Source of the DNA: Halolactibacillus sp051746745
GTDB taxonomy: Bacteria > Bacillota > Bacilli > Bacillales > Amphibacillaceae
DNA: 64,000 nucleotides
Direction: 5' to 3'
Assembly (NCBI GenBank): GCA_051746745.1
Contig: JBNJFJ010000001.1
Coordinates: forward strand, 22,323-86,322
Part shown: piece by piece, positions 17,468-26,083 of the stretch
Layout: every line of letters starts with the position of its first letter
Position numbering within the stretch: position 1 is the first letter of the stretch
Notes under the pieces: generated by a model
What the model saw: only the letters and a program-made list of their open reading frames with translations
The model's database searches: none
Told to the model about the DNA's origin: nothing
Position numbers and translations under genes: made by a program

Positions 17468-17577
17468 GACAAAAGAATCAAACAAATCATAGTTTTTCCT
17501 ACTATTTCATGGTAGAATAAAAACCAAGCATTCATTGAAGTCAACACTATCATTATGACAAAGGGGGCCTGGCTTAT

Positions 17578-18027
17578 ATGAAACCATCAGTCAATGACGT
17601 TGCCCAAGCACTCTTCGTCATTAATCGTCATGCCAAAACTGCCATCGATCCAAAAGAACTTTATGGATTAAAAAAACAAACCATTGATCAATTATTAAAG
17701 ACAAATCAAGCAAAAAAAATGGGTCTACAATATTCAAAACGTCCAAAACTCTCCCGTCAACACTCCACATTACTTGTAAAAGTAGGCCAATATTTCTTTC
17801 ATATACCACCTACGAAACAAGATTTTAAAACGTTTGAGCACCTCGGTGAGTTAGATCAAAATTATCGCAATCCACAAGTAAGAATGTCTTTAAAACAAGC
17901 CAAGCGCATCCTTAACAATTACTTAGGCATTAAAGAACCATCACAACCCTCTAAGAAAAAATCTTCTTATATGCCCTCCTTACTCGGGCGGTGGAATTAT
18001 GCCTATCACAAACAAGATAAACGTTAA
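17578..18027 (+). CDS. ykyB: YkyB-family protein of unknown function
   Basis: Basic cytoplasmic protein of 149 residues with no signal peptide or membrane segment. Conserved landmarks of the YkyB family are visible: VINRHAKTA near the N-terminus, QYFFHIPPTKQDF at about 77-89 and YRNPQVRMSLKQAK. The ribosome binding site is AAAGGGGGC, followed by an ATG at 17578. It is divergent from cbpB. The family has no assigned function that I know; its wide conservation in Bacillaceae suggests a basic role. Confidence 0.85.
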   Translation: MKPSVNDVAQALFVINRHAKTAIDPKELYGLKKQTIDQLLKTNQAKKMGLQYSKRPKLSRQHSTLLVKVGQYFFHIPPTKQDFKTFEHLGELDQNYRNPQVRMSLKQAKRILNNYLGIKEPSQPSKKKSSYMPSLLGRWNYAYHKQDKR

Positions 18028-18083
18028 ACGTTACGAGAATAACATTTGTGATGATTATACATCACGAGAAAGGTCGATGTTTT

Positions 18084-19232
18084 ATGCCTAAATCTATTAA
18101 TTCAGCTGTTGAATCTATTGAGTTATCTGGTATTCGAAAATTTTTTAACCTCGTACAAGATAAAGAAGATATCTTATCATTAACGATCGGTCAACCTGAC
18201 TTCACGACACCTGAATCAGTTAAACAAGCAGCAAAAGAGGCACTCGATGCCAATAAAACAACGTATACACAAAATCAAGGTCTATTTGAACTACGTGACA
18301 AAGTCAGTCAGTACATAAATGACACTTACAACACCAAATGGACACCACACCAAGTACTTGTGACGGTTGGGGCATCTCAAGCGATAGATATTGCCCTAAG
18401 AACATTACTCGTCCCAGGTGATGAAGTGATCTTACCTTCACCGATCTATCCAGGGTACGAACCCCTTGTCAGATTACAACGCGCATCCGTTGTTGAAGTA
18501 GATACCACGCCAACCGATTTTAAATTAACGGCTGAGGCGCTTGAGGCAGCCATTACCGATAAAACAAAAGTCGTGATCTTACCCTATCCTTCAAATCCAA
18601 CCGGTGTAACGTTAACAAAAGAAGAGCTCACTCAGATTAAAGACGTCATCATTAAACACGACCTCTATCTTATTACCGATGAAATTTACAGCACCATTGC
18701 TTTTGATACACCACATGTATCAATGGCAATTTTCGAAGAATTATCTGAGCAATTAATTGTCATCAATGGGCTTTCAAAATCCCATGCGATGACCGGTTTT
18801 CGGATTGGGTTCTTATTTGGTCCGCTCAACTTAATGGATCAATTTACAAAAGTATTGCAGTACAATGTTTCCTGTGCAACATCAACAAGTCAATACGCCG
18901 CTTTAAATGCTGTAACAGAAGCAAAAGATGCTCCGTTAAAAATGCGTGAGGCTTATCTGGACAGAAGAGACTATGTCTACGAGCGATTAACTGCCATGGG
19001 ACTTGAAGTCGTTAAACCCGGTGGCGCTTTTTATTTTATGTTTAAACTCAATGATCCCCGCCCATCATTCGATTTAGCACTTGACTTAGTCGAGAAGGCA
19101 CGTGTTGCTTTTGTGCCTGGTTCTAGCTTCGGTCGTTACGGAGAAGGCTACTTGCGTCTTTCTTATGCGTATAGTTTAGAAACTTTAAAAGAAGGACTCG
19201 ACCGATTGGAACAGTACATTTTACAACAATGA
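18084..19232 (+). CDS. patA: Pyridoxal-phosphate aminotransferase, likely N-acetyl-LL-diaminopimelate aminotransferase
   Basis: Class I/II aminotransferase of 382 residues. The PLP-binding lysine lies in SKSHAMTGFRIG; YPSNPTG and the terminal LRLSYA segment are also typical. The start is ATG 18084, with AGAAAGGT upstream; longer in-frame starts add a segment without homology. Within the acetylase DAP pathway an aminotransferase converts N-acetyl-2-amino-6-oxopimelate, and the nearby dapH and dapL support that role. A general aspartate or aromatic aminotransferase cannot be excluded from motifs alone. Confidence 0.8.
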   Translation: MPKSINSAVESIELSGIRKFFNLVQDKEDILSLTIGQPDFTTPESVKQAAKEALDANKTTYTQNQGLFELRDKVSQYINDTYNTKWTPHQVLVTVGASQAIDIALRTLLVPGDEVILPSPIYPGYEPLVRLQRASVVEVDTTPTDFKLTAEALEAAITDKTKVVILPYPSNPTGVTLTKEELTQIKDVIIKHDLYLITDEIYSTIAFDTPHVSMAIFEELSEQLIVINGLSKSHAMTGFRIGFLFGPLNLMDQFTKVLQYNVSCATSTSQYAALNAVTEAKDAPLKMREAYLDRRDYVYERLTAMGLEVVKPGGAFYFMFKLNDPRPSFDLALDLVEKARVAFVPGSSFGRYGEGYLRLSYAYSLETLKEGLDRLEQYILQQ

Positions 19233-19234
19233 AA

Positions 19235-19276
19235 AAGACACACCGCACAATTATTCGTCATTGTGTGGTGTGTCTT
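19235..19276. terminator. Terminator after patA
   Basis: AAGACACACCGCACAA pairs with TTGTGTGGTGTGTCTT around a 10-base loop. The stem is long and nearly perfect. Confidence 0.85.
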
Positions 19277-19352
19277 ATATTTATCGTTTTATAGCAAGAA
19301 GACACCTTCCTCAAACATTCGTGAGAATGTTAGGTGGGGGTAGTTCAATCAT

Positions 19353-19514
19353 TTATATTTGTTTACTTAATTTTTTTTGATAATCATTAAGTAACAGATC
19401 AAGTTCCATGCTGATTTTAATTGCTTCCTCGTGATTCATTCCCTTTTCATTTGCGACAAGAATCATTTGTTCACGTGTTTCAGTGATTTGTTTCAATAAT
19501 TTTTCAAGGCACAT
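19353..19514 (-). CDS. Spo0E-like aspartyl-phosphate phosphatase
   Basis: A 53-residue frame with the hallmark of Spo0E-family phosphatases: a short helix pair with the motif SMELDLLL (SxELDxLI consensus). These proteins dephosphorylate Spo0A~P and delay sporulation or related developmental programmes. The ATG at 19514 follows AAGGGGAAG. The frame ends KLSKQI. A hairpin at about 19302-19340 lies downstream on the same strand but lacks a good T-run. It is monocistronic between patA and the signal peptidase operon. With the SpoVA cluster at 24-26 kb, it points to a sporulation ancestry. Confidence 0.85.
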   Translation of the reverse strand: MCLEKLLKQITETREQMILVANEKGMNHEEAIKISMELDLLLNDYQKKLSKQI

Positions 19515-19698
19515 GTGACTTCCCCTTTTCATTTACATATGTCTCTATCTAATTCTAAAATCTTTTTTGTTTGATATGATATATCCGTTTATTTTAGCAC
19601 ATAATTAACATGGGTAACATATTCAACCCGGTTTTTTTATGATATGATGAAAAAGATACAAAAAACGTGTCAACGAAAGCAGGAAAGGGACTTTTAGC

Positions 19699-20220
19699 AT
19701 GACAAAACCTCATTTTACGAAAAAACAACGCATTGTCTTGAGCGTTTTGACGTTCTTTTTTATAGGGTTATTTATTCATCTGTTTATTTTTAGAACAGCG
19801 ATTGTTGATGGCCACAGTATGGCTCCAACGGTCAACAATCAACAGACCATTATGTATAATCGTTTAAGCTACTTGTTTGACTCGCCCCATCGGGGGGATG
19901 TTGTCGTGATTAAGCGTGATGAACAAACCTATATTAAACGCATCATTGGTCTACCTACCGAGACTTTAAGTTATCAAGACCAACAGTTATATATAGACGA
20001 AATTCCGTATCGTCAAACCTTTATTACGAACGAAAGAAGTTATTGGACGCATAATATTAAACCTACCTATATTCCCGATAGTTATTATTACGTCATGGGT
20101 GATAATCGCCGAAATAGTCGCGATAGCCGTAATTCACTCGGATTGATATCAAAAGAAAATATCATTGGCCGAGCTGAAATTATTATCTATCCATTTGATG
20201 AATGGCAAGTTATTTATTAA
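19699..20220 (+). CDS. Type I signal peptidase
   Basis: Membrane-anchored Ser/Lys protease that cleaves signal peptides outside the membrane. One N-terminal anchor (about 11-32) is followed by box B with the catalytic serine (GHSMAPT, Ser40), box C RGDVVVIK, box D with the catalytic lysine (YIKRIIGLP, Lys80) and box E GDNRRNSRDSR. Length 173, typical of Bacillus Sip enzymes. The next gene begins 16 bases downstream and the third overlaps it by four, so it heads a three-gene operon with a zinc-ribbon membrane protein and an S1C protease. Confidence 0.93.
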   Translation: MTKPHFTKKQRIVLSVLTFFFIGLFIHLFIFRTAIVDGHSMAPTVNNQQTIMYNRLSYLFDSPHRGDVVVIKRDEQTYIKRIIGLPTETLSYQDQQLYIDEIPYRQTFITNERSYWTHNIKPTYIPDSYYYVMGDNRRNSRDSRNSLGLISKENIIGRAEIIIYPFDEWQVIY

Positions 20221-20236
20221 TGAAAGAAGTGATCAT

Positions 20237-21391
20237 ATGGGGTATTGTCCTAAGTGTGGGGCAAATGTGCATGATGATGAATTATTTTGTGTCGCCTGTG
20301 GTACAAAGTTACCCACTGACCGACATTTAAGGTTCCAACCTAAAAAGTTAACAAAAAAGACCTGGCTACTTCCGCTTGTAAGTCTCCTACTCATAAGTTT
20401 TGCCTTTTTAGGAATCAAGTGGCTACACCAACAGAGAATAAATGAAGCAACAGAGATATTCGACCGAGCAACGGAGGCCTTTTACGAAGCAGATTATGAG
20501 AAAAGCTTAACTTTAACTGAAGAAGCTGTCTCCATTTACCCTGCCTTCCAAGCAGCTGAAGATTTAAATAAACTACTGCGTCTGTATCTCAATGACAAAG
20601 ATATCGATCACACCTTACCTTATCAGGAAAAGTTAGAAAAGCTCCACGACTTACAGATTACTTTAGACGATTATTCAGGTGAAGCCCTTGATCGATTCGT
20701 TATGGAAATCAAACAAACACAAGAACAACTGCAGCTAGAACAAATTGATGCGCGTCTTTCAGATGATCTTTCTATTCAAGATTTACAAGCATTGGTATGG
20801 GAAATCGACGCAATCCATTCGACCGAGGCATTATTATTAAAGCAACAATTAAGAGAGCGACTGTCTTCATCTATTGCCAGTCTCGCGAATAGTTACTTAG
20901 CTGACAATCAATTTAATGATGCGATGGAACTCGTTGAGAATGGCCTCTATTATCTTCCAGAAGACCCACGTCTCTTAAGTTTAAAAGAGACGATTAATTT
21001 AGCGCAAAATCAATTTGTGACATTACTCGAAGAACGTATGCAAAAGGCGTATCAATCCTATGAAGAAGAAGTTGCCTTTAACCAATCACAAGCTGTAAAT
21101 GTGTCGGAGCTCTCCTTAACGGAAACATCCTCACAACAACTAAAAGTAAAAGGTATGGTAAAGAGCGAAGCAACTGTGCCTATCTACCATATTGAAGTCA
21201 CCTTCGAGTTGCTGGATGAGTCAAACAACGTCATTGATACCCGTACGACGTTTGTCTATCCAGATGTCCTCTATCCCTATGATGAAGGGCAGTTAGATTA
21301 TATTTTTTTAGACAATCAATTTAATGATGAGGCTGTCGATGTGAAAATCGCCCGTGTCTCTTGGTTACTGAATGAGGAGGAACCGTCATGA
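20237..21391 (+). CDS. Zinc-ribbon membrane protein with TPR-like and FxLYD-like regions
   Basis: Protein of 384 residues. A four-Cys zinc ribbon (Cys4, 7, 18, 21) lies in the cytoplasm, with one membrane helix at about 41-62. The large outside part starts with a tetratricopeptide-like helical pair, continues as a long helical region, and ends with a beta domain (about 275-380) resembling FxLYD/DUF3426 folds. The start is ATG 20237 with GAAAGAAGTG upstream; an earlier in-frame start would overlap the signal peptidase gene. It resembles zinc-ribbon/TM architectures such as TcaA only in outline. Its place between a signal peptidase and a surface protease suggests an envelope role; function unknown. 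Confidence 0.75.
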   Translation: MGYCPKCGANVHDDELFCVACGTKLPTDRHLRFQPKKLTKKTWLLPLVSLLLISFAFLGIKWLHQQRINEATEIFDRATEAFYEADYEKSLTLTEEAVSIYPAFQAAEDLNKLLRLYLNDKDIDHTLPYQEKLEKLHDLQITLDDYSGEALDRFVMEIKQTQEQLQLEQIDARLSDDLSIQDLQALVWEIDAIHSTEALLLKQQLRERLSSSIASLANSYLADNQFNDAMELVENGLYYLPEDPRLLSLKETINLAQNQFVTLLEERMQKAYQSYEEEVAFNQSQAVNVSELSLTETSSQQLKVKGMVKSEATVPIYHIEVTFELLDESNNVIDTRTTFVYPDVLYPYDEGQLDYIFLDNQFNDEAVDVKIARVSWLLNEEEPS

Positions 21392-22515
21392 CATTTATTC
21401 AAAAACACTTCTCACTTCTTTTAACTATCGTCATTTTCTTAGTTGGTACAGTCTTTTTATATCGCACGTATCAGCAAACTTTAGATACGCCTCTTGAAAC
21501 AGAACCTGTCGTCACGTATGAACCGGCGAATAACCGTAGTCAAACGTTACAACAAATTATTCATGAGGCACAGAAGAATGTCGTGAAAATCTCGGTTGAA
21601 ACACCGGCATCGACAAGAGTTGGTTCAGGCTTTCTTTATAACAATCAAGGTGATATCATCACAAACGCCCATGTGATTGAAGGTGCCTCTGTTGTCGAGG
21701 TGACCTTATCTACGACTGAAACCTATCCCGCTGCCATTGTTGGGATGAGCAAAGAAAAAGATATTGCCGTGATCCGGGTGCCACAGCTGATTAATCAGCG
21801 TCCTATGTCAATTGATACAACACAGTCGATTGATATTGGGACCGATATCCTTGCGCTCGGCAGCCCGCTCGGTTATCAAAATTCCGTTTCTGTTGGGATT
21901 ATCTCTGGTACGAATCGTAGCTTTGATATCGATGGTTACTCCTATGATGAAGTCTATCAGATTTCCTCCACTATTACTCATGGTAATAGTGGTGGGCCAC
22001 TGATTGATCAAACGACAGGTAAGGTCATTGGGATTAATTCAGCAGGTATTAGTGATACAGATATCGGGTTTAGCATTCCGATTAAAGATGTGATCGATGA
22101 CGTGACCGATTGGTCGGCTAACACATCAAACGAAGCGCTCACCTTCCCATCAACGATTCACAATCAACAGACATCCATTGACCAGTACAAAGAGGATAGT
22201 TATTATCTTGTCCAATATTTTATTGATAGCTTAGCCATTCATGATTATATCAATGCTTACGCATTATTGGGAAGCAGCTATCAAAGCGACCGTAATTATA
22301 CTGATTTTAGAGAACATTATGTTTCCTTGAAATCCATTGACCTCATCGAACAGCAACAGGCCTCTGTTGAAGAAGACCAGTGGGTATTTAACGTATTAGT
22401 AGAAGAACACCGGGCCGAACAGGAACCAGAGACACGTTCTTATACGTTTAAGATTGGCCTTGAAAACGATCAGCTGAAAATTATTTCCTATACAACTAAT
22501 CATGATGAAGCATAG
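21388..22515 (+). CDS. Membrane-anchored S1C (HtrA-like) serine protease without PDZ domain
   Basis: Trypsin-fold protease of 375 residues: one N-terminal anchor (about 8-27), then the catalytic domain with His95 (NAHVIEG), Asp125 (KDIAVIRV) and Ser201 (HGNSGGPL). The C-terminal part (about 255-370) is not a PDZ domain; it looks like an NTF2-like fold, as in some anchored Firmicute S1C proteins. The ATG overlaps the previous stop (ATGA), so it is translationally coupled to the zinc-ribbon protein. Likely role is surface protein quality control or regulated proteolysis; the substrate is unknown. Confidence 0.85.
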   Translation: MTFIQKHFSLLLTIVIFLVGTVFLYRTYQQTLDTPLETEPVVTYEPANNRSQTLQQIIHEAQKNVVKISVETPASTRVGSGFLYNNQGDIITNAHVIEGASVVEVTLSTTETYPAAIVGMSKEKDIAVIRVPQLINQRPMSIDTTQSIDIGTDILALGSPLGYQNSVSVGIISGTNRSFDIDGYSYDEVYQISSTITHGNSGGPLIDQTTGKVIGINSAGISDTDIGFSIPIKDVIDDVTDWSANTSNEALTFPSTIHNQQTSIDQYKEDSYYLVQYFIDSLAIHDYINAYALLGSSYQSDRNYTDFREHYVSLKSIDLIEQQQASVEEDQWVFNVLVEEHRAEQEPETRSYTFKIGLENDQLKIISYTTNHDEA

Positions 22516-22633
22516 GTTTCTTTCCTATCTCACCATGATTAGTTTTTTTTCGTCTATTTTTATCTGACCATTCATTTTTGAAGTGATTACCGTTATACTA
22601 AGAATAGTCACAGATTGAATGGAGTGGACCATA

Positions 22634-23365
22634 GTGCGACAGCTAACCTTTATTTTTGCGATTGTGATTAGTCTTATCACGGTACTTTCCGGTTGTAGAG
22701 ACAATCCACCGATCGTAGTTGAAGAACAAACAGAAACGATTGACCAAGAAGAAGCAAGTCTTATCGAAGAAACCGTGAAAGATGAAACGGTAGAAATCAT
22801 TGAGTTTCAATTAAAAGAAGAAATTGTTAAAATAAGCTTAGCCGATATCCCAATCATCGATCATTACTTGGCACAACATCAAAATAAAATGCATGCGATT
22901 GAGCAGATGACACTTTCTCCTATCGGACTAACAGACAAAACATTATATATCCTCACCTTTGCGAAAAAGGAAGCGACCGGCAGCTATCTTTTAATTGACA
23001 CGGAGAAACAAATATCCACTCTGATTGCTGACCAAGTCAAGTTAGACCGTTATTATTTATTAAATGAAACGACCCTTTTATTTAACTTTAGTGAACCTAT
23101 TCATGATTTGAATCTTAACCGGCATCAATTGTTGGCCTACAATACAGACAAATTAAACCAATTGCCACTAGAGGTCACATCAGACAGTGTAAACGCCCGT
23201 GCTTTACAAACATTTACTTGGCCATTTTTAGACGTTGTTATGCACGATGACAACCTCATCCACGTAACTTTACCAGATTTAATCGAACCGACAGTCGATG
23301 CGCTAACCACTTGGAAATCGCTTGATGACGCTCCTACTCAAATGGTTGACGTGACCATCGACTGA
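22634..23365 (+). CDS. Predicted lipoprotein of unknown function
   Basis: Protein of 243 residues with a signal peptide ending in a lipobox VLSGC, then an acidic linker rich in Glu and Thr, then a mixed alpha/beta domain with some resemblance to RsiV/DUF-type extracytoplasmic domains that I cannot assign. The GTG at 22634 is preferred (TGGAGTGG upstream) over an ATG at 22619, which overlaps that site. It follows the signal peptidase operon in the same direction, after about 120 bases with a probable separate promoter. I do not recognise the family. Confidence 0.65.
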   Translation: MRQLTFIFAIVISLITVLSGCRDNPPIVVEEQTETIDQEEASLIEETVKDETVEIIEFQLKEEIVKISLADIPIIDHYLAQHQNKMHAIEQMTLSPIGLTDKTLYILTFAKKEATGSYLLIDTEKQISTLIADQVKLDRYYLLNETTLLFNFSEPIHDLNLNRHQLLAYNTDKLNQLPLEVTSDSVNARALQTFTWPFLDVVMHDDNLIHVTLPDLIEPTVDALTTWKSLDDAPTQMVDVTID

Positions 23366-23399
23366 TTTTAAAATAACATTTATGAAGGAGACTTAAGTT

Positions 23400-24146
23400 A
23401 TGAATCCTACCATTGATACAATATTAAATCACCGCTCTATTAGAAAGTTTACGTCAGAACCATTAACACAAGCACACTTAGATCTCATCATTGATGCGGC
23501 AAGAAGTAGTTCCACCTCGAGTTATTTAATGGCCTACACCATGATTGGTGTCACGGACCCTGAGAAAAAGGCAGCGTTAGCATCTATCTCCAATCAACCC
23601 TATATTAAAGATAACGGCCACTTCGTCTTATTCTGCGGCGACTATCATCGTCACATGCTTAAGGCAAATGAAGAAGATAAAGAAGCAATGGCATATAACG
23701 TTCAAAGTACAGAGTATTTTATGATTGCGACCATCGATGCGACCATTGCGGCCCAAAATATGACCATCGCAGCTGAATCGCTCGGTATTGGTGCGTGCTA
23801 CATCGGTAGTATTAAACGCGATCTCGACTTAGTCAATGACTTATTCGATTTACCTGAACATGTCGTACCCCTTTTTGGTTTAGCATTAGGTTATCCTGAT
23901 GAAAAGCAAGAAATTAAACCGAAGTTACCAAAAGAAGCCGTCTATTTTGAGAATACTTACAAAGACAATGACGCGCATAAGGCCGCACTTGAACAATTCG
24001 ATGAAACAATCGAAACATATTATCGTACCCGTACGACAAACAAGCGGGAAGATTCATGGACAAAACAAATGGTCAACATGTTGCATAACCGGCGGAATGA
24101 TCGCCTCACACCTTTTGTGAAAGAGAAAAAATTTAATAATCGTTAG
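23400..24146 (+). CDS. NfrA-type NAD(P)H-dependent flavin oxidoreductase / nitroreductase
   Basis: FMN-binding nitroreductase-fold enzyme of 248 residues. The N-terminal RSIRKFTSEPL contacts FMN phosphate, SSSTSSYLMAY and GIGACYIGSIKRD are typical, and the C-terminal tail is long and basic as in NfrA1 and its relatives. These enzymes reduce flavins, quinones or nitro compounds with NADPH and often respond to oxidative or electrophile stress. The ribosome binding site is GAAGGAG. It stands alone with a terminator at 24158-24197. Confidence 0.88.
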   Translation: MNPTIDTILNHRSIRKFTSEPLTQAHLDLIIDAARSSSTSSYLMAYTMIGVTDPEKKAALASISNQPYIKDNGHFVLFCGDYHRHMLKANEEDKEAMAYNVQSTEYFMIATIDATIAAQNMTIAAESLGIGACYIGSIKRDLDLVNDLFDLPEHVVPLFGLALGYPDEKQEIKPKLPKEAVYFENTYKDNDAHKAALEQFDETIETYYRTRTTNKREDSWTKQMVNMLHNRRNDRLTPFVKEKKFNNR

Positions 24147-24157
24147 TCACTTGATTA

Positions 24158-24197
24158 ACACAACTTGGGATCTATTTCGGTCTCAGTTGTGTTTTTT
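24158..24197 (+). terminator. Terminator after the nitroreductase gene
   Basis: ACACAACTTGGGATC pairs imperfectly with GGTCTCAGTTGTGT and is followed by TTTTT. Confidence 0.8.
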
Positions 24198-24276
24198 ATC
24201 GTCCTTTTTCATACATAATTTTTAAATCTTGTGGCAAATTAAGTGTACTTTTAAAAAAGCAGGTGAAGAAATATGC

Positions 24277-24639
24277 GTGTGCTCTGTCTTTGTCTCTATC
24301 CTGATTGTTCTAACAAGTTGTGCCGCTTCAAAAGACACGGCGTTTGATACGTCACTTAAACAACAATACAAAGAGCTTGATACCGTTGAAAGTGTGGTTA
24401 CTGATGATGTCATCTATGTTGCGATGATTGTGACACCACTGAAACAATTTTCAGAACAAAAGATTGCGGAAAGGATCAAGAAGGACCTACAAAGAACATA
24501 TCCAACAAAAGACGTCTACACCTCGTCCGATATGAAAGCGGTTATAGAAGTAAGGCGCTTAGAGCTGCCGTTAACAACTGACGCACTTGAACAATTAAAA
24601 TCTTACGATCAATCCCTTCAAAAGGAGGAGGAATCATGA
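24277..24639 (+). CDS. YhcN/YlaJ-like sporulation lipoprotein (start uncertain)
   Basis: Short lipoprotein with a hydrophobic segment ending in a lipobox LTSC, followed by about 100 residues. The mature domain pattern (IYVAMIVTPLKQFSEQ, then KIAERIKKDL) resembles YhcN/YlaJ proteins of the spore inner membrane. It sits directly upstream of spoVAC, with a 4-base overlap. The start is weak: GTG at 24277 with AGGTGAAG upstream is my choice. An ATG at 24273 has better spacing but is in another frame, so a small indel at the 5' end is possible. The frame from 24229 could also extend the N-terminus. Confidence 0.6.
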   Translation: MCSVFVSILIVLTSCAASKDTAFDTSLKQQYKELDTVESVVTDDVIYVAMIVTPLKQFSEQKIAERIKKDLQRTYPTKDVYTSSDMKAVIEVRRLELPLTTDALEQLKSYDQSLQKEEES

Positions 24640-25070
24640 ACAATAAACAGCTCCACACGATCGCACTAAAGCATAATCCTCCGCGACCACTCGTTTAAAA
24701 CTGTCTGATGAGCTTTCTCTTCGGTGGGAGTATTTGTGCATTTGGTCAATGCATCAGTTTATTTTATCTGTATTTTTTTGATTTCTCTGAAGAAACGGTT
24801 GGTGACCCGACAGTGGCGACATTAATTCTCATAACAATGTTTCTAACAGGGTTTGGCGTTTATGATAAGATTGCCCAAGTGGCTGGAGCAGGCACGATGG
24901 TACCTGTGACCGGATTTGGTAACGCCGTTATTTCGAGTGCGATTGAACATAAGAGCGAAGGCTATGTGATTGGTGTTGGAGGTAATATGTTTAAGCTTGC
25001 AGGCAGTGTCATTGTTTTTGGTGTATTTGCGAGTTTTGTTGTAGCCTTGATAAAACTTTTATTGATGTAA
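24636..25070 (+). pseudogene. spoVAC: Stage V sporulation protein AC, interrupted by an in-frame stop
   Basis: SpoVAC is a spore inner-membrane protein and part of the dipicolinic acid channel. A perfect start (AAAGGAGGAGG then ATG 24636) opens the expected N-terminus ending PPRPLV. A TAA follows at 24696-24698, where relatives have lysine (usual context LKNCL). The frame then continues as NCLMSFLFGGSICAFGQ to a normal end at 25070. A single A-to-T change would explain it. Restart at ATG 24708 would lose only about 24 cytosolic residues and keep all membrane helices, so some function may remain. It could also be a sequencing error. Confidence 0.8.
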
Positions 25071-25081
25071 AGGAGACGATT

Positions 25082-26065
25082 ATGCTTATAGGGACACGTA
25101 GTTTTCAATTTGATACACCCGCTGTTATTGTTGACCAGCATACGATGGCTGGACCACTCGAAAAACAAGGCCACCTAACAGCTTTTGTTGATCAATTCAT
25201 TTCCGATTTATATGATCATGAAAAAACATATGACTTATGCTACAACAAATTAATTAGGCAAACCATTCAGACATTAACGATGCGTCATCCTCACACGACC
25301 TATGTCTTTACTGGTGATTTGATTAATCAATCGACACCGACTCATTATGGCTTAATGGACACCCAGCTTGTCCCAATGACTTATGATCATGCCTGTGCCA
25401 GTTTTGGTTTATCTTTAGCCAATGGTGCACTGATGTTGCAAGAAGGGCATAAACAAGTGATTGCCGGTGCCATGAGTCACTTTGCAGCCGTTGAGAAACA
25501 ATTTCGCTTCCCGAATGAATACGGCCAACAAAAGCCACCATCCAGTCAAACGACGGTCACCGGGGGTGGCTTCTGTGTTTTAGCTACTGAAGGTAACGGA
25601 CCAAAAATAACATACGCAACGTTAGGGCATATATATAATGCTGGATTTAAAGATCCTTATAATATGGGCGAGGCAATGGCTCCCGCCTGCTTTGATACAC
25701 TGCTTACGCATTTTGATGACTGCAAGGTGACACCAGCGGATTATGATTACATTATTACCGGTGATCTTGGCGCTGTCGGACAAGCAATTTTATTTGATTT
25801 ATTAGTCGATCACGGTTATAAAGTCAAACGTGAACAGCTGATTGATGCCGGTTGTGAAATATTTAATAAAAACCAATCGGTGATGAGTGGGGGAAGTGGC
25901 GCGGGGTGTTTGAGTTTATTTTTACTGAGTAAAGGCATGAAACAATTGTTTAGGCAGTCGATGAAAGTACTCGTGATCGCGACCGGCGCCCTTCATTCAC
26001 CCGTGGCGTTACTTCAAACACCCGTCATTCCGACCATTGCTCATCTTGTTGTTATTGAAACTTAA
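25082..26065 (+). CDS. spoVAD: Stage V sporulation protein AD
   Basis: Soluble SpoVA component with a thiolase/ketoacyl-synthase III fold that binds Ca-dipicolinate during its loading into the spore. The 327 residues carry the family landmarks: AGPLEKQG near the N-terminus, GDLINQSTPTHYG (about 79-91), YDHACASFGLSLANGAL and GDLGAVG. The frame is intact and follows spoVAC after 11 bases with ribosome binding site AAAGGAG. Intact spoVAD next to a broken spoVAC suggests recent damage. Confidence 0.95.
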   Translation: MLIGTRSFQFDTPAVIVDQHTMAGPLEKQGHLTAFVDQFISDLYDHEKTYDLCYNKLIRQTIQTLTMRHPHTTYVFTGDLINQSTPTHYGLMDTQLVPMTYDHACASFGLSLANGALMLQEGHKQVIAGAMSHFAAVEKQFRFPNEYGQQKPPSSQTTVTGGGFCVLATEGNGPKITYATLGHIYNAGFKDPYNMGEAMAPACFDTLLTHFDDCKVTPADYDYIITGDLGAVGQAILFDLLVDHGYKVKREQLIDAGCEIFNKNQSVMSGGSGAGCLSLFLLSKGMKQLFRQSMKVLVIATGALHSPVALLQTPVIPTIAHLVVIET

Positions 26066-26083
26066 AGTGAAAGGGTGACAGTC

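Noticed and set aside
24696..24698. Stop-codon recoding (for example read-through) in spoVAC
   Set aside because: The codon is TAA in plain context with no visible read-through structure; a point mutation or sequencing error is simpler.
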